From Roseomonas sp. KE2513 (GTDB taxonomy: Bacteria; Pseudomonadota; Alphaproteobacteria; Acetobacterales; Acetobacteraceae), in NCBI RefSeq assembly GCF_016107305.1, contig NZ_RCVR01000008.1:1-64000 (forward strand): 64,000 nt of DNA, given 5' to 3'. A program made the position numbers and the translations under genes. This document shows, piece after piece, positions 34,630 through 42,884 of the stretch. Numbering within the stretch: the first letter of the stretch is position 1; each line of letters starts with the position of its first letter. The notes under the pieces are model-generated. The model saw only the letters and a program-made list of their open reading frames with translations, was not told the origin of the DNA and did not search any database.

Positions 34630-35613
34630 ATGACGGAACAGCTTGGCCGCCGCGGCATCATGGCGGGGCTGGCGCTTGCCGCAGCGGCGCCGCGCGGGGC
34701 GGGCGCGCAGGAAGCCTGGCCCTCCCGCCCCGTGCGGGTGATCGTGCCCTTTCCACCGGGCAGCACGCCCGACACGGTGGCCCGCGCGGTCCTGCCGCAT
34801 CTCAGCGAGGCCTTCGAGCAGCCCTTCGTCGCCGACAACCGGCCGGGCGCGGGCGGAAATCTCGGCACGGATCTCGTGGCAAAGGCGCGGGACAGGCACA
34901 CGCTGGGGGTAAGCATCAACGGCCCGCTGGTGACGGCGCCGGCGCTCTATCCGCGGCTGCCCTACGACCCCGCGCGGGATCTTTCGTATGTCTCGCTGCT
35001 TGCCCGGGGCGCGCAGCTTCTCGTCGTCCATCCCTCGGTGCCGGCGGAGGATTTCACGGGCTTCGTGGCCTATGCGAAGGCCAATCCGGGCGCGATGGCT
35101 TTCGGCTCCGTGGGCGCGGGATCGGCCGGGCACCTGGCAATGGAGGAGATCAAGGCGCGGCTCGGGCTCGATCTCGTCCACGTGCCCTACAAGGGCTTCC
35201 CTGAGGCGACGCTCGATCTCGTGGCCGGGCGACTACAGGCGATGGTGGTGATCGCCGCCGGGATCATCCCGCAGGTGGCCGAGGGCAAGGTGCGCGCCCT
35301 GGCCGTGACGGCGGACCACCGGCTGGCCCAGCTTCCCCCCGTGCCGACACTTGGAGAGGCCGGGATGCCTGACGCGACGAGCTACGCCTGGATGGGGATG
35401 GTCGCGCCCTCCGTCACGCCGCCGGCGATCGTGGCGCGCCTGGGGGCGGGGGCTCAGGCCGCCCTTGCCGCGCCACGGGCGCGGGGCGTGCTGGAGGGCG
35501 CCGGCTTCGAGGTGGTCGGCTCCGATTCCGCCGGCTTCACCGCCTTCGCGGCGGCCGAGCGGGCGCGTTGGGGCGGGCTGATCCAGCGGCTGGGCATCAC
35601 CGCGGAGGGGTAG
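34630..35613 (+). CDS. Bug/TctC-family solute receptor 5
   Basis: 327 aa. Signal peptide with GRRGIMAGLALAAAAPRGAGAQ. Mature landmarks are VIVPFPPGSTPDTVARA, DNRPGAGGNLGTDLVAKA and HVPYKGFPEATLDL. Start ATG 34630 lies behind AGAAGGAGGG; the longer frame to 34495 overlaps the previous gene and is rejected. It follows the FAD oxidoreductase by 73 bp, so both are probably under the LysR regulator. Confidence 0.88.
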   Translation: MTEQLGRRGIMAGLALAAAAPRGAGAQEAWPSRPVRVIVPFPPGSTPDTVARAVLPHLSEAFEQPFVADNRPGAGGNLGTDLVAKARDRHTLGVSINGPLVTAPALYPRLPYDPARDLSYVSLLARGAQLLVVHPSVPAEDFTGFVAYAKANPGAMAFGSVGAGSAGHLAMEEIKARLGLDLVHVPYKGFPEATLDLVAGRLQAMVVIAAGIIPQVAEGKVRALAVTADHRLAQLPPVPTLGEAGMPDATSYAWMGMVAPSVTPPAIVARLGAGAQAALAAPRARGVLEGAGFEVVGSDSAGFTAFAAAERARWGGLIQRLGITAEG

Positions 35614-35618
35614 AGGCG

Positions 35619-36596
35619 TCAGTCTGCCTTGATGCCCGCGCGTGCGACGAGGACGCGGAAGCGCTCCATCTCCGAGGCGATAAGGTGGCTGAAGGCCTGG
35701 GGCGAGCGGGCGGCGGGATCGGCGCCCTCCGTCGCCAGGCGCTCGCGCATCTCGGGGCCGGAGATGACGGCGTTGAGCTTGGCGTTCATCACCTCGACGA
35801 GGGCGGACGGCGTGCCGACGGGGGCGACCAGGCCGTGCCACTGCACGAGTTCGAAGCCGGGCAGCGCTTCCTGGCTCACGGGCAGAAGGCCGGGGATGGA
35901 GGCGGAGGGGCTGGCGGCGCTGATGCCGAGGGCGATGAGCTGTCCGTCGCGCACGCCCGGCATGACCACGGGCGCCCCGGCGAAGCTCGCCTTCAAGCGG
36001 CCAGCGAGGAAGTCAGCGAGCATGGGGCCATTTCCGCGGTAGGGGATGTGGACGAGCTCAATCCCCGCGGCATCGGCGAAGGCGGCCATGGTGATGTGGG
36101 AGGCGGCGCCGTTGCCGGCGCTGCCGTACTCGATCCGGCCGGGATTGTCGCGGGCATGGGCGATGAACTCCGCCGCCGTGCGAACGGGCAGGGAGGGATG
36201 CACCGCGAGCACGCTCGGTAGGGTGGCGACGAGGGCGACAGGCGCGAAGTCCCGGATCGGATCGTAGGTGATCTGGGGATAGAGCCAGGGGTTCACCGCC
36301 AGCGTACCGATATGACCCCAAAGAAGCGTGTGGCCGTCCTTCGGCGCCCGCGCGACAGCGGTGGCGCCGACTGTTCCGCCCGCGCCGCCGCGGTTCTCGA
36401 TCACCACGGGGTTGCCGCCCAGTGCGACCTGCAGCCGCTGGGCGAGGGGCCGGGCGAGAAGGTCGTTCGACCCGCCGGGCGGGAAGGGCACGACGATGGT
36501 GATGGGGCGCTGCGGCCAGGCTGCCTCCTGCGCGCGAAGGAGGGAGGGGGCGGCCAGTGCGGCGATGGCGCCCGGCACCAGGTGACGGCGCAGCAT
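35619..36596 (-). CDS. Bug/TctC-family solute receptor 6
   Basis: 325 aa, the only minus-strand Bug receptor here. The signal peptide starts LRRHLVPGAIAALAAPSLL and ends RAQ. Mature landmarks are IVVPFPPGGSNDLLAR, ENRGGAGGTVGATAVARAP and HIPYRGNGPMLADFLAG. Start ATG 36596 fits the signal peptide; the frame to 36719 overlaps the next gene's promoter region. It is convergent to Bug5 (5-bp gap) and divergent from the second Pht5-like gene. Confidence 0.9.
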   Translation of the reverse strand: MLRRHLVPGAIAALAAPSLLRAQEAAWPQRPITIVVPFPPGGSNDLLARPLAQRLQVALGGNPVVIENRGGAGGTVGATAVARAPKDGHTLLWGHIGTLAVNPWLYPQITYDPIRDFAPVALVATLPSVLAVHPSLPVRTAAEFIAHARDNPGRIEYGSAGNGAASHITMAAFADAAGIELVHIPYRGNGPMLADFLAGRLKASFAGAPVVMPGVRDGQLIALGISAASPSASIPGLLPVSQEALPGFELVQWHGLVAPVGTPSALVEVMNAKLNAVISGPEMRERLATEGADPAARSPQAFSHLIASEMERFRVLVARAGIKAD

Positions 36597-36711
36597 GGGG
36601 GACGTTCCGTTCCGGTTTTCGCCAGTCTGCTGTCCCGGGCCCGCGCGGGGCAAGGCGGCTGGCAGCCCGGCCGGGCCGCGCCATGATGCGTCGGCCGGAG
36701 GAGTGATTCCC

Positions 36712-37698
36712 ATGACCACCCTTGTCCTCGCCTGCGCGCCCTATGACCGCGTGCGGCCGCTCTTCGACGGGCGGGTGAGGGTAGAGGGGGTGGAGATCGT
36801 GCCCGTTCCCATCGCCTCCGAGCAGAGCTTCCCGCGGGCGGTGCAGCGGGCGGAGTTCGACGCGAGCGAGCTGTCGCTGAGCAGCCAGCTGATGCAGGTC
36901 TCGCGCGGGGAGGGGGAGTATGTGGCGCTGCCCGTCTTCGTCTCCCGCGCCTTCCGGCACGGGGCTATCTATCTTCGGCGTGACGCGGGGATTGCGGAAC
37001 CGAAGGACCTTGAGGGGCGGCTGGTCGGCATCCCCGAGTACCAAATGACCCTCGGCCTCTGGGTGCGCGGGATCCTCGCCGACGAGCACGGGGTGGAGGT
37101 GAACGCGATCCGCTACCGCACGGCGGGCACGAATGCCGCGGGGCGGCGGGAGCGGCTGCCGCTGGAGCTGCCTGCGGGGATGGACGTGGCGCCATTGGCC
37201 GAAGGAGACACGCTGAACGCGGCGCTGCTGCGGGGCGAGCTGGACGCGATCTTCTCGCCGACGCCGCCCGCGGCCTTCACGGAAGGTGACCCGCGGGTGG
37301 TCCGGCTGTTCCCGGAGGTGAAGGCCGCGGAGATCGCCTATCACCGCCGCACGGGGTTCCATCCGATCATGCATGTGATCGGCATCCGCCGGGCGGTGCT
37401 GGCGCGCGATCCCAGCCTCGCCCGACGGCTCTACGACGGCTTCCTGAAAGCAAAGCGCCTGGCCATGGCGGAGTGGGACAAGGCGCTCCGGGCTTCCACC
37501 CTGCCGGCGATGATTCCCTGGCTACCCCAGGCCTGGGAGGAGACGCGAGCGGTGCTGGGCACGGACCCCTGGACCTACGGCGTCTCGGCCAACCGGGCGG
37601 AGCTGAAGGCGATCCTGCGCTGGTCCGCGGAGCAGCACCTCTCGCGCCGGTGCCTGGAACTAGAGGAGGTCTTCGCCCCCGGCACGCTCGATACCTGA
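36712..37698 (+). CDS. Second Pht5-like protein
   Basis: 328 aa, ATG 36712 with a GGAGGAGTG site. It is a clear paralogue of the gene at 20712, sharing ALP-type blocks: PYDRVRPLFDGRVRVEGVE, FDASELSLSSQ, LPVFVSRAFRHGAIY, GIPEYQMTLGLWVRGIL and HPIMHVIGIRR. No signal peptide, so a cytoplasmic decarboxylase-type enzyme is favoured. No Rieske or dihydrodiol dehydrogenase gene is adjacent, so it may act on a different hydroxylated aromatic acid. The promoter region is shared with the divergent Bug6 gene. Confidence 0.75.
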   Translation: MTTLVLACAPYDRVRPLFDGRVRVEGVEIVPVPIASEQSFPRAVQRAEFDASELSLSSQLMQVSRGEGEYVALPVFVSRAFRHGAIYLRRDAGIAEPKDLEGRLVGIPEYQMTLGLWVRGILADEHGVEVNAIRYRTAGTNAAGRRERLPLELPAGMDVAPLAEGDTLNAALLRGELDAIFSPTPPAAFTEGDPRVVRLFPEVKAAEIAYHRRTGFHPIMHVIGIRRAVLARDPSLARRLYDGFLKAKRLAMAEWDKALRASTLPAMIPWLPQAWEETRAVLGTDPWTYGVSANRAELKAILRWSAEQHLSRRCLELEEVFAPGTLDT

Positions 37699-37700
37699 AC

Positions 37701-37770
37701 CCCGGTGGGGCGCCTCCGCCCTCGCCCGGTGGGGCGCCCCTCCGCCCTCGCCCGGCGGGGCGCCTCAGGC
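37701..37770. repeat. Short tandem repeat, about 24-26 bp unit, 2.8 copies
   Basis: Three near-identical copies starting at 37701, 37725 and 37751. Each begins CCCGGTGGGGCGCC or its variant and ends CTCCGCCCTCG; the last copy is partial and runs into the 3' end of the FNR gene. It lies between the Pht5-like gene and the convergent FNR-type gene, where it may affect transcript ends. No known element type matches. Confidence 0.6.
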
Positions 37771-38457
37771 GGCCTCGGCGCGCTCCTGCAGCCCGTGCCG
37801 GTTGCGGATCGTCACCTGGCGGCCGGAGGGAAGGTCGATCAGCCCATCCTGGCGCAGCTTCGTCAGCTGGCGGCTGACGGTCTCGATGGTCAGGCCCAGC
37901 ACGTCCGCGATCTCGGCTCGGGTGAGGGGCAGGTCGAAGGTGGTGGCGCCGGCGGCGCAGCGCTGGCCGAGATGGCCGGCCATGTCCAGCAGGAAGGCCG
38001 CCACCTTTTCCCCGGCGGTCATGCGGCCGAGCAGCAGCATGCGCGCGCGGGCCTCGTCCAGCGCCGCCAGGGTGCGGCGAAGGAGCAGGCGCTCCAGCCG
38101 GGCATGGTGCTCCAGCGCGGCTTCGAAGGGCTTGCGCGGAAAGACGCAGAGCTCAACCTCGGTCAGCGCGGTGACGCTCTGCTCGGCCTCCTCGGCGAAG
38201 GGGCGGCCCACGAAGTCTGAGGGGTAGAGCAGCCCCACGATCTGCTCCCGCCCGTCCGCGGTGGCGGCGCTGATCTTCAGCACGCCCGAGAGGAGGTTGG
38301 CGCAGACCACCGCCTCCTCCCCGGCCCAGAGCAGCGTCTCGCCCTTTTCCAGGCGGCGGCTGCGGCCGAGGCGGTTCAGGGTCTCGAGGTCGGGATCCGA
38401 GAGACTGCCGCAGATGGAGCGGTCGCGGACCTGACACTCCGAGCAGACTTGAGTCAT
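37765..38457 (-). CDS. FNR-type oxygen-sensing transcriptional regulator
   Basis: 230 aa of the CRP/FNR superfamily. Cysteines at 5, 8, 16 and 104 have the layout of the 4Fe-4S ligands of FNR (three N-terminal, one internal), which suggests oxygen sensing. The cyclic-nucleotide-like domain is about 20-140. The HTH is LTRAEIADVLGLTIETVSRQLTKLRQDGLI, with the E-x3-R recognition signature (ETVSR). It is divergent from the lactate dehydrogenase gene across 218 bp, which fits control of fermentation or microaerobic metabolism. I do not see a perfect TTGAT-N4-ATCAA site there. Confidence 0.85.
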   Translation of the reverse strand: MTQVCSECQVRDRSICGSLSDPDLETLNRLGRSRRLEKGETLLWAGEEAVVCANLLSGVLKISAATADGREQIVGLLYPSDFVGRPFAEEAEQSVTALTEVELCVFPRKPFEAALEHHARLERLLLRRTLAALDEARARMLLLGRMTAGEKVAAFLLDMAGHLGQRCAAGATTFDLPLTRAEIADVLGLTIETVSRQLTKLRQDGLIDLPSGRQVTIRNRHGLQERAEAA

Positions 38458-38488
38458 CGCATCCCACCGCTTTCGTAACTGGATTGTG

Positions 38489-38521
38489 AGTATAAAGCTT
38501 CCGCGGCGTGGATGGGGTCAA
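38489..38521 (-). promoter_or_regulatory. Candidate promoter of the FNR-type gene
   Basis: On the minus strand, TTGACC (38516-38521) is followed by an AT-rich TTTATACT (38489-38496) at 19-21 nt spacing, about 30 nt upstream of the FNR-type start. The -10 is good but the spacing is longer than ideal, so the call is tentative. Confidence 0.35.
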
Positions 38522-38675
38522 TTTTCGTGATGGGCGCAGCGCGGAACGCGAATGGCGCTCCTTCCTGGAGCGCCGCCTCAGGAGCCAGGCGTGAGTGGGC
38601 CGGTGGGTTGATCGCAAGGTAAGGCGGCGCCATGACGAACGGGGCCCACCCGCCCCTGTCGCCAGGAGAACCTGC

Positions 38676-39689
38676 ATGAGGGTCGCTGTCTTCAGCGCCA
38701 AGCGATACGACCGTGTCCTGCTGGCCGAGGCGAACGCCGCCCATGGCCATGAACTGGTCTTCCAGGAGGCACGGCTGGAGGCGGGGACGGTGGCGCTGGC
38801 GACCGGCTTCCCGGCGGTGAGCGTCTTCGTGAACGACGACGTGGGGGCGGAGGTTCTTGCGGCCCTGGCGGCCGGGGGCACGCGGCTGGTGGCCACGCGC
38901 TCCACCGGCTTCAACCAGATCGACCTGGAGGCGGCGGCGTGGCTGGGCATCCGCGTGGTGCGGGTGACGGACTACTCCCCCTATTCCGTCGCAGAATTCG
39001 CGGTAGGGCTGCTGCTGGCGCTGAACCGGCACCTCCACCGCGCCTATGAGCGGACGCGGAGCGGGAACTTCGAGCTCGACGGGCTGATGGGCTTCGACCT
39101 GCATGGCCGGACTGTGGGGGTGATCGGCACGGGCAAGATCGGGCGGGTCTTCGGGCGGATCATGGCGGGGTTCGGCTGCCGGGTGATCGGGCACGACCCC
39201 GTGCCGCACCCGGATTTCGAGGCCTGCGGCGGGCGCTATGCCGCGTTGGAGACGGTGATGGCGGAGGCCGACGTGCTCTCCCTCCACTGCCCGCTGACGC
39301 CGGGGACGCGGCATCTGGTGAACGCGGAGAGCCTTGCCCGCGTGCGGCGCGGGCTGCTCTTGGTGAACACGAGCCGCGGCGGGCTGGTGGATACGCAGGC
39401 CGCGATCGACGCGTTGAAGGAGGGGCGGCTCGGAGGCCTCGCGATCGACGTCTACGAGCAGGAGGCGGACCTGTTCTTCCGCGACCTCTCCTCGGACATC
39501 ATCGCGGACGACCTCATCCAGCGGCTCGTCTCCTTCCCGAACGTGCTCCTGACCGGGCACCAGGCCTTCTTCACACGGGAGGCCATCGGCACGATCCTCT
39601 CGACGACGCTGGCCAGCATCACCGCCTTCGAACGCGGGGAGCGGCTGGAAAACGAGATCAGCGCACCCGGAAGCCAGCGCCCGGGCTAG
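38676..39689 (+). CDS. ldhA: D-2-hydroxyacid (D-lactate) dehydrogenase
   Basis: 337 aa, NAD-dependent. Nucleotide-binding VIGTGKIGRVFGRI. The catalytic residues appear as Arg in VNTSRGGLVD, Glu in IDVYEQEADLFF and His in TGHQAFFT. The segment TRSTGFNQIDLEAA is typical of LdhA. It reduces pyruvate to D-lactate under oxygen limitation in characterised relatives. Start ATG 38676 behind AGGAGAA. Its TAG stop overlaps the stop of the convergent CRP/FNR gene in the shared tetramer CTAG. Confidence 0.88.
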   Translation: MRVAVFSAKRYDRVLLAEANAAHGHELVFQEARLEAGTVALATGFPAVSVFVNDDVGAEVLAALAAGGTRLVATRSTGFNQIDLEAAAWLGIRVVRVTDYSPYSVAEFAVGLLLALNRHLHRAYERTRSGNFELDGLMGFDLHGRTVGVIGTGKIGRVFGRIMAGFGCRVIGHDPVPHPDFEACGGRYAALETVMAEADVLSLHCPLTPGTRHLVNAESLARVRRGLLLVNTSRGGLVDTQAAIDALKEGRLGGLAIDVYEQEADLFFRDLSSDIIADDLIQRLVSFPNVLLTGHQAFFTREAIGTILSTTLASITAFERGERLENEISAPGSQRPG

Positions 39690-40453
39690 CGCTCCTCCCC
39701 GTTGCCCCGCCCGCCCGGCAGGCGGCGCATGTGGAGGTAGGCGGGGTCGAACATCGCGAGGTTCTGCAGCGCCTCGCGCTGGAGGACGGAGATCACGGGC
39801 CGCTGCCAGGAGATCAGCTCGTCCCGCCGGAGGTCCTGAAGCACGCGGTTCACGTGGACGTTGGAGAGGCCGAGCGCGTCCGCGATGTCGTTCTGCGTCA
39901 CCGGCATCTGGAAGGTGCCGCCCTCGGCGAGGCCCACGGCCTCGAAGCGGAGCAGCATCTCGCAGATGAGGTGCGCGATGCGCTCATGCGCGGTGCGGCG
40001 ACCCAGGCCGATCATCCAGGCGCGGAAGATCGCGGCGTCGATCAGCGTCTCCCGCCAGAAAGCGTGGATCAGGCGCGGGTGCTGCTCGAGGGCGCGGTGG
40101 ATGTGCTCATGCGCGATGAAAGCGACGCTGGTTGGCATTATCGCGCCGACGCTGTGGTCCATGATCTGCAGGTGCAGGCTCTGCAGGTCGGGGATGTCAC
40201 CGGGGGGATGGAAGGCCATGATCTGGCGACGGCCGTCCGGCAAGAGGGCGTAGCGGCAGACGAAGCCGGTGAGGACGAGGCAGCAATGGCCCGGCCGGTC
40301 GCCGCCGCGCACGACGTCCTGGCCCTCCGCGAAGTCGCGGAGGATGAGGGGCAGCTCCATCAGCGCCTGCCGCTCCGTATCGTCGAGGAGCGTGGTGCTC
40401 TCCAGCCGGCGCACGAGGCGGTGGCGTTCGTGGGAAGGGCTCTGTGATGGCAA
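39686..40453 (-). CDS. CRP/FNR-family regulator (no N-terminal Fe-S cysteines)
   Basis: 255 aa. TTG start at 40453 behind GAGGAAA; a longer frame to 40837 is not supported. The effector domain contains LVLTGFVCRYALLPDGRRQIMAFHPPGD and QIMDHSVGAIMPT. The HTH is VTQNDIADALGLSNVHVNRVLQDLRRDELI. It lacks the FNR cysteine set, so it should respond to another signal. It is closely related to the gene at 48738. NDH-2 lies upstream in the same direction and the region between holds a hairpin at 40472-40492. Confidence 0.85.
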   Translation of the reverse strand: MPSQSPSHERHRLVRRLESTTLLDDTERQALMELPLILRDFAEGQDVVRGGDRPGHCCLVLTGFVCRYALLPDGRRQIMAFHPPGDIPDLQSLHLQIMDHSVGAIMPTSVAFIAHEHIHRALEQHPRLIHAFWRETLIDAAIFRAWMIGLGRRTAHERIAHLICEMLLRFEAVGLAEGGTFQMPVTQNDIADALGLSNVHVNRVLQDLRRDELISWQRPVISVLQREALQNLAMFDPAYLHMRRLPGGRGNGEER

Positions 40454-40471
40454 GTGCTGTTTCCTCGGGGA

Positions 40472-40492
40472 GGGGAAAGACCGCTTTTCCCC
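40472..40492. repeat. Inverted repeat in the CRP/FNR gene leader
   Basis: The arms GGGGAAA (40472-40478) and TTTCCCC (40486-40492) are perfect complements around a 7-nt loop. The element lies 19 nt upstream of the TTG start on the minus strand, where it could form a 5' leader hairpin or serve as a dimeric regulator site. Confidence 0.4.
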
Positions 40493-40635
40493 AAGGGCGC
40501 CGAGCCCGTGGGCCTGTCTAGGCCACCACTGCGGGCGCGAAGACTGACCTATGATGCGATCCTGCCGGCCGGCCGCAAGATGCCGCCGCGCGCAGGGGCC
40601 GCCCGGGGAGCGCGCCGCCGAAGCCCAGCGGGGGA

Positions 40636-41979
40636 TCAGCCACCTGTCAGTTCCGGCTGGCGGGGCGGTTCGGCCTTCTCCTTCACAGCGGAAGCCTCGG
40701 GCGCGGGCGGGCGGCGGGTGATCAGCCGGGCGCCGCGCTGGAAGGTGATGTAGCTCCAAAACCACTCGAAGGAGACGACGACGCGGCTGCGGAAGCTGAT
40801 GAGGTAGTAGACATGGGCGATCCCCCAGAACCACCAACCGAGCAGCCCCTTCAGCCGGAAGCCGTCCATGGCCACGACCGCGGAGCGGCGGCCGATGGTC
40901 GCGAGGTCGCCGTGGTGGCGATAGGAGAAGGGGGGCGGTGCCGGCTGGCCCTTCGCGCGGGCGGCGATGACCCCCCCGACATAGCGGCCCATCTGCTTGG
41001 CCGCGGGAGCATTGCCGGGGATCGGCTTGCCCTGCCCGTCCTTGGCGGTGACGAGGTCGCCCACGGCGAAGATCTCGGGATGGCCAGGCACGGAGAGGTC
41101 GGTGCCCGCGGCGACGCGGCCGGCGCGATCCCGCTCCGCCCCGATCCAGGCGCCGGCGGGGGAGGCGACGACGCCCGCGGCCCAGACGGTGGTGCTCGCC
41201 GCGATCCGTTCCTCTCCCAGGCTCACGCCCCCGGCGTCGCAGCCGGTGACGCGGGCGCCGGTGCGGACCTCCACCCCCATGCCCTCGAGGGAACGTCGCG
41301 CGTAGGAGGAGAGGTCCTCGGGGAAGCTGGCCAGGAGGCGCGGCCCGGCTTCCACGAGCACGATGCGGGCGCGGCGGGGGTCAACGCGGCGGAACTCGCG
41401 CTTCAGGGCCTGGCGGGCGAGCTCGGCCATGGCGCCGGCCAGCTCCACCCCCGTCGGGCCGCCGCCGACCACGACGAAGGTGAGGAGCCGCTGCCGCTCG
41501 GCCTCGTCCAGCGCCATCTCGGCGCGCTCGAAGGCGGTGAGCAGGCGGCGACGGATCTCGGTCGCGTCCTCAATCGTCTTGATACCCGGCGCGAAGGGCG
41601 CCCAGTCGTCGTGGCCGAAATAGGAATGGGTCGCGCCCGTCGCGAGGACGAGGATGTCGTAGGGGATGAGGACGCCGTCAGCCATTACGCGGCGTGCCAC
41701 GGGATCGATGCCCGAGACCTCGGCCATCAGGACCGTGACGTTCTCCTGCCGGCGGAAGATGCTGCGGACGGGCCAGGCGATGTCGCCGGGGGAGAGGGCA
41801 GCCGTTGCCACCTGGTAGAGGAGTGGCTGGAAGAGGTGGTGGTTCTGCCGGTCGATGATCGTCAGCTCCACCGGGGCATCCGAGAGCGCGCGCGCGGCCT
41901 CAAGCCCGCCGAAGCCGGCGCCGAGGATGACGACGCGGAGCGGGCGGCCCCCGCCCGGCGGGGAGGTGTCGGTGCTCAT
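40636..41979 (-). CDS. ndh: Type II NADH dehydrogenase (NDH-2)
   Basis: 447 aa peripheral membrane flavoprotein that passes electrons from NADH to quinone without proton pumping. The FAD fold is ILGAGFGGLEAARAL near the N-terminus, the NADH fold VVVGGGPTGVELAGAMAEL near 165-185, and FAVGDLVTAKD closes the FAD site. The C-terminal FRLKGLLGWWFWGIAHVYYL provides the membrane-anchoring amphipathic helices. Start ATG 41979; the extra 44 codons upstream do not fit. It is the first gene of a minus-strand pair with the CRP/FNR gene. Confidence 0.92.
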   Translation of the reverse strand: MSTDTSPPGGGRPLRVVILGAGFGGLEAARALSDAPVELTIIDRQNHHLFQPLLYQVATAALSPGDIAWPVRSIFRRQENVTVLMAEVSGIDPVARRVMADGVLIPYDILVLATGATHSYFGHDDWAPFAPGIKTIEDATEIRRRLLTAFERAEMALDEAERQRLLTFVVVGGGPTGVELAGAMAELARQALKREFRRVDPRRARIVLVEAGPRLLASFPEDLSSYARRSLEGMGVEVRTGARVTGCDAGGVSLGEERIAASTTVWAAGVVASPAGAWIGAERDRAGRVAAGTDLSVPGHPEIFAVGDLVTAKDGQGKPIPGNAPAAKQMGRYVGGVIAARAKGQPAPPPFSYRHHGDLATIGRRSAVVAMDGFRLKGLLGWWFWGIAHVYYLISFRSRVVVSFEWFWSYITFQRGARLITRRPPAPEASAVKEKAEPPRQPELTGG

Positions 41980-42080
41980 CGGCTGGCCCCTGTCTCTGCC
42001 GGCCCGGCCCGCCGCCTGGGAAGGCGGCGGGTTGCCCGTGATGGATCCGGGTGGGAACGCGGCCCCGCGGGGCCGGTTCC

Positions 42081-42884
42081 CTAGGCTGGCCGCTGTGTCC
42101 AGGCGAGGCATCCCCCGGTGATGGCGGAGCTGCCCACCAGGAGGGCGCCGCGGCGGTAAAGTTCGAGGACCGAGCCGCCGTCCCGCATGTCCACCGCGAG
42201 CAGGCCGCCGGAGGGATCGCTCCAGGCCACGCGGCCGCCGGCGGCGATAGCGGCGGCGAAGGCCGCCTCGGGGGCAAGACCCTCGCGGAACAGCACCAGC
42301 ACCGTGGTGCTGCCGGCGGGTGAGAGGGCCGCGACCGGGCCGGAGGCAACGACGATGGCGGCGAGCGCGGCCGCGACCGCCCCGCCATAGCCGCCGCCCG
42401 CCGGGGGCTCCGCGCGCCGGCGCAGCAGCAGGCCGGCCAGGAGCGGCGGCACGCCGATGACGACGAGCCAGCCGATGTCCCAGAGGAGCGGGTCAGGCAC
42501 GTCCACGCGGATGCGGTGGATGCCGACGATCCAGTGGAAGACGACCACGTCCACCACCTGCCAGACGCCGAAGCCGAGCAGCACGGCCCCGAGCAGCCGC
42601 GCGCCGGAACCGCCGGCCAGCCCCTGGCGGCGGCGCCAGAGCAGCGCGAGACCGAGGGCGGCGATGAGGTAGACGACGACGTGGAACATACCGTCCGCCA
42701 GGATCTGCGCGCGGATGTCGCGCAGCGCCTCCCCCGGGACAAGGGAGAGGAAGTGGTGCCACTGGAGCACCTGGTGGAGCATGATTCCGTCGAAGAAGCC
42801 GCCGAGCGCGAAGCCGAGCACGCCGGCCGCGAAGGCGGGGCCTCCTGCCAGACCCCGGGCGGGCCGGCCGATGATGGCGTTCAT
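42081..42884 (-). CDS. DUF2243 membrane protein with C-terminal extension
   Basis: 267 aa. The first ~165 residues are DUF2243: GVLGFALGGFFDGIMLHQVLQWHHFLS, then four hydrophobic segments including GVWQVVDVVVFHWIVGIHRIR. A further hydrophobic segment (~180-200) is followed by a ~75-aa domain with VLVLFREGLAPEAAFAAAIAAGG and a Cys near the end. The His-rich helices hint at metal or heme contact, but no function is known. The ATG overlaps the SPW gene stop as ATGA. Confidence 0.8.
   Translation of the reverse strand: MNAIIGRPARGLAGGPAFAAGVLGFALGGFFDGIMLHQVLQWHHFLSLVPGEALRDIRAQILADGMFHVVVYLIAALGLALLWRRRQGLAGGSGARLLGAVLLGFGVWQVVDVVVFHWIVGIHRIRVDVPDPLLWDIGWLVVIGVPPLLAGLLLRRRAEPPAGGGYGGAVAAALAAIVVASGPVAALSPAGSTTVLVLFREGLAPEAAFAAAIAAGGRVAWSDPSGGLLAVDMRDGGSVLELYRRGALLVGSSAITGGCLAWTQRPA

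Noticed and set aside
38458-38675. FNR box upstream of ldhA
   Set aside because: Only half-sites such as TTGATCGC are visible; no TTGAT-N4-ATCAA palindrome was found.
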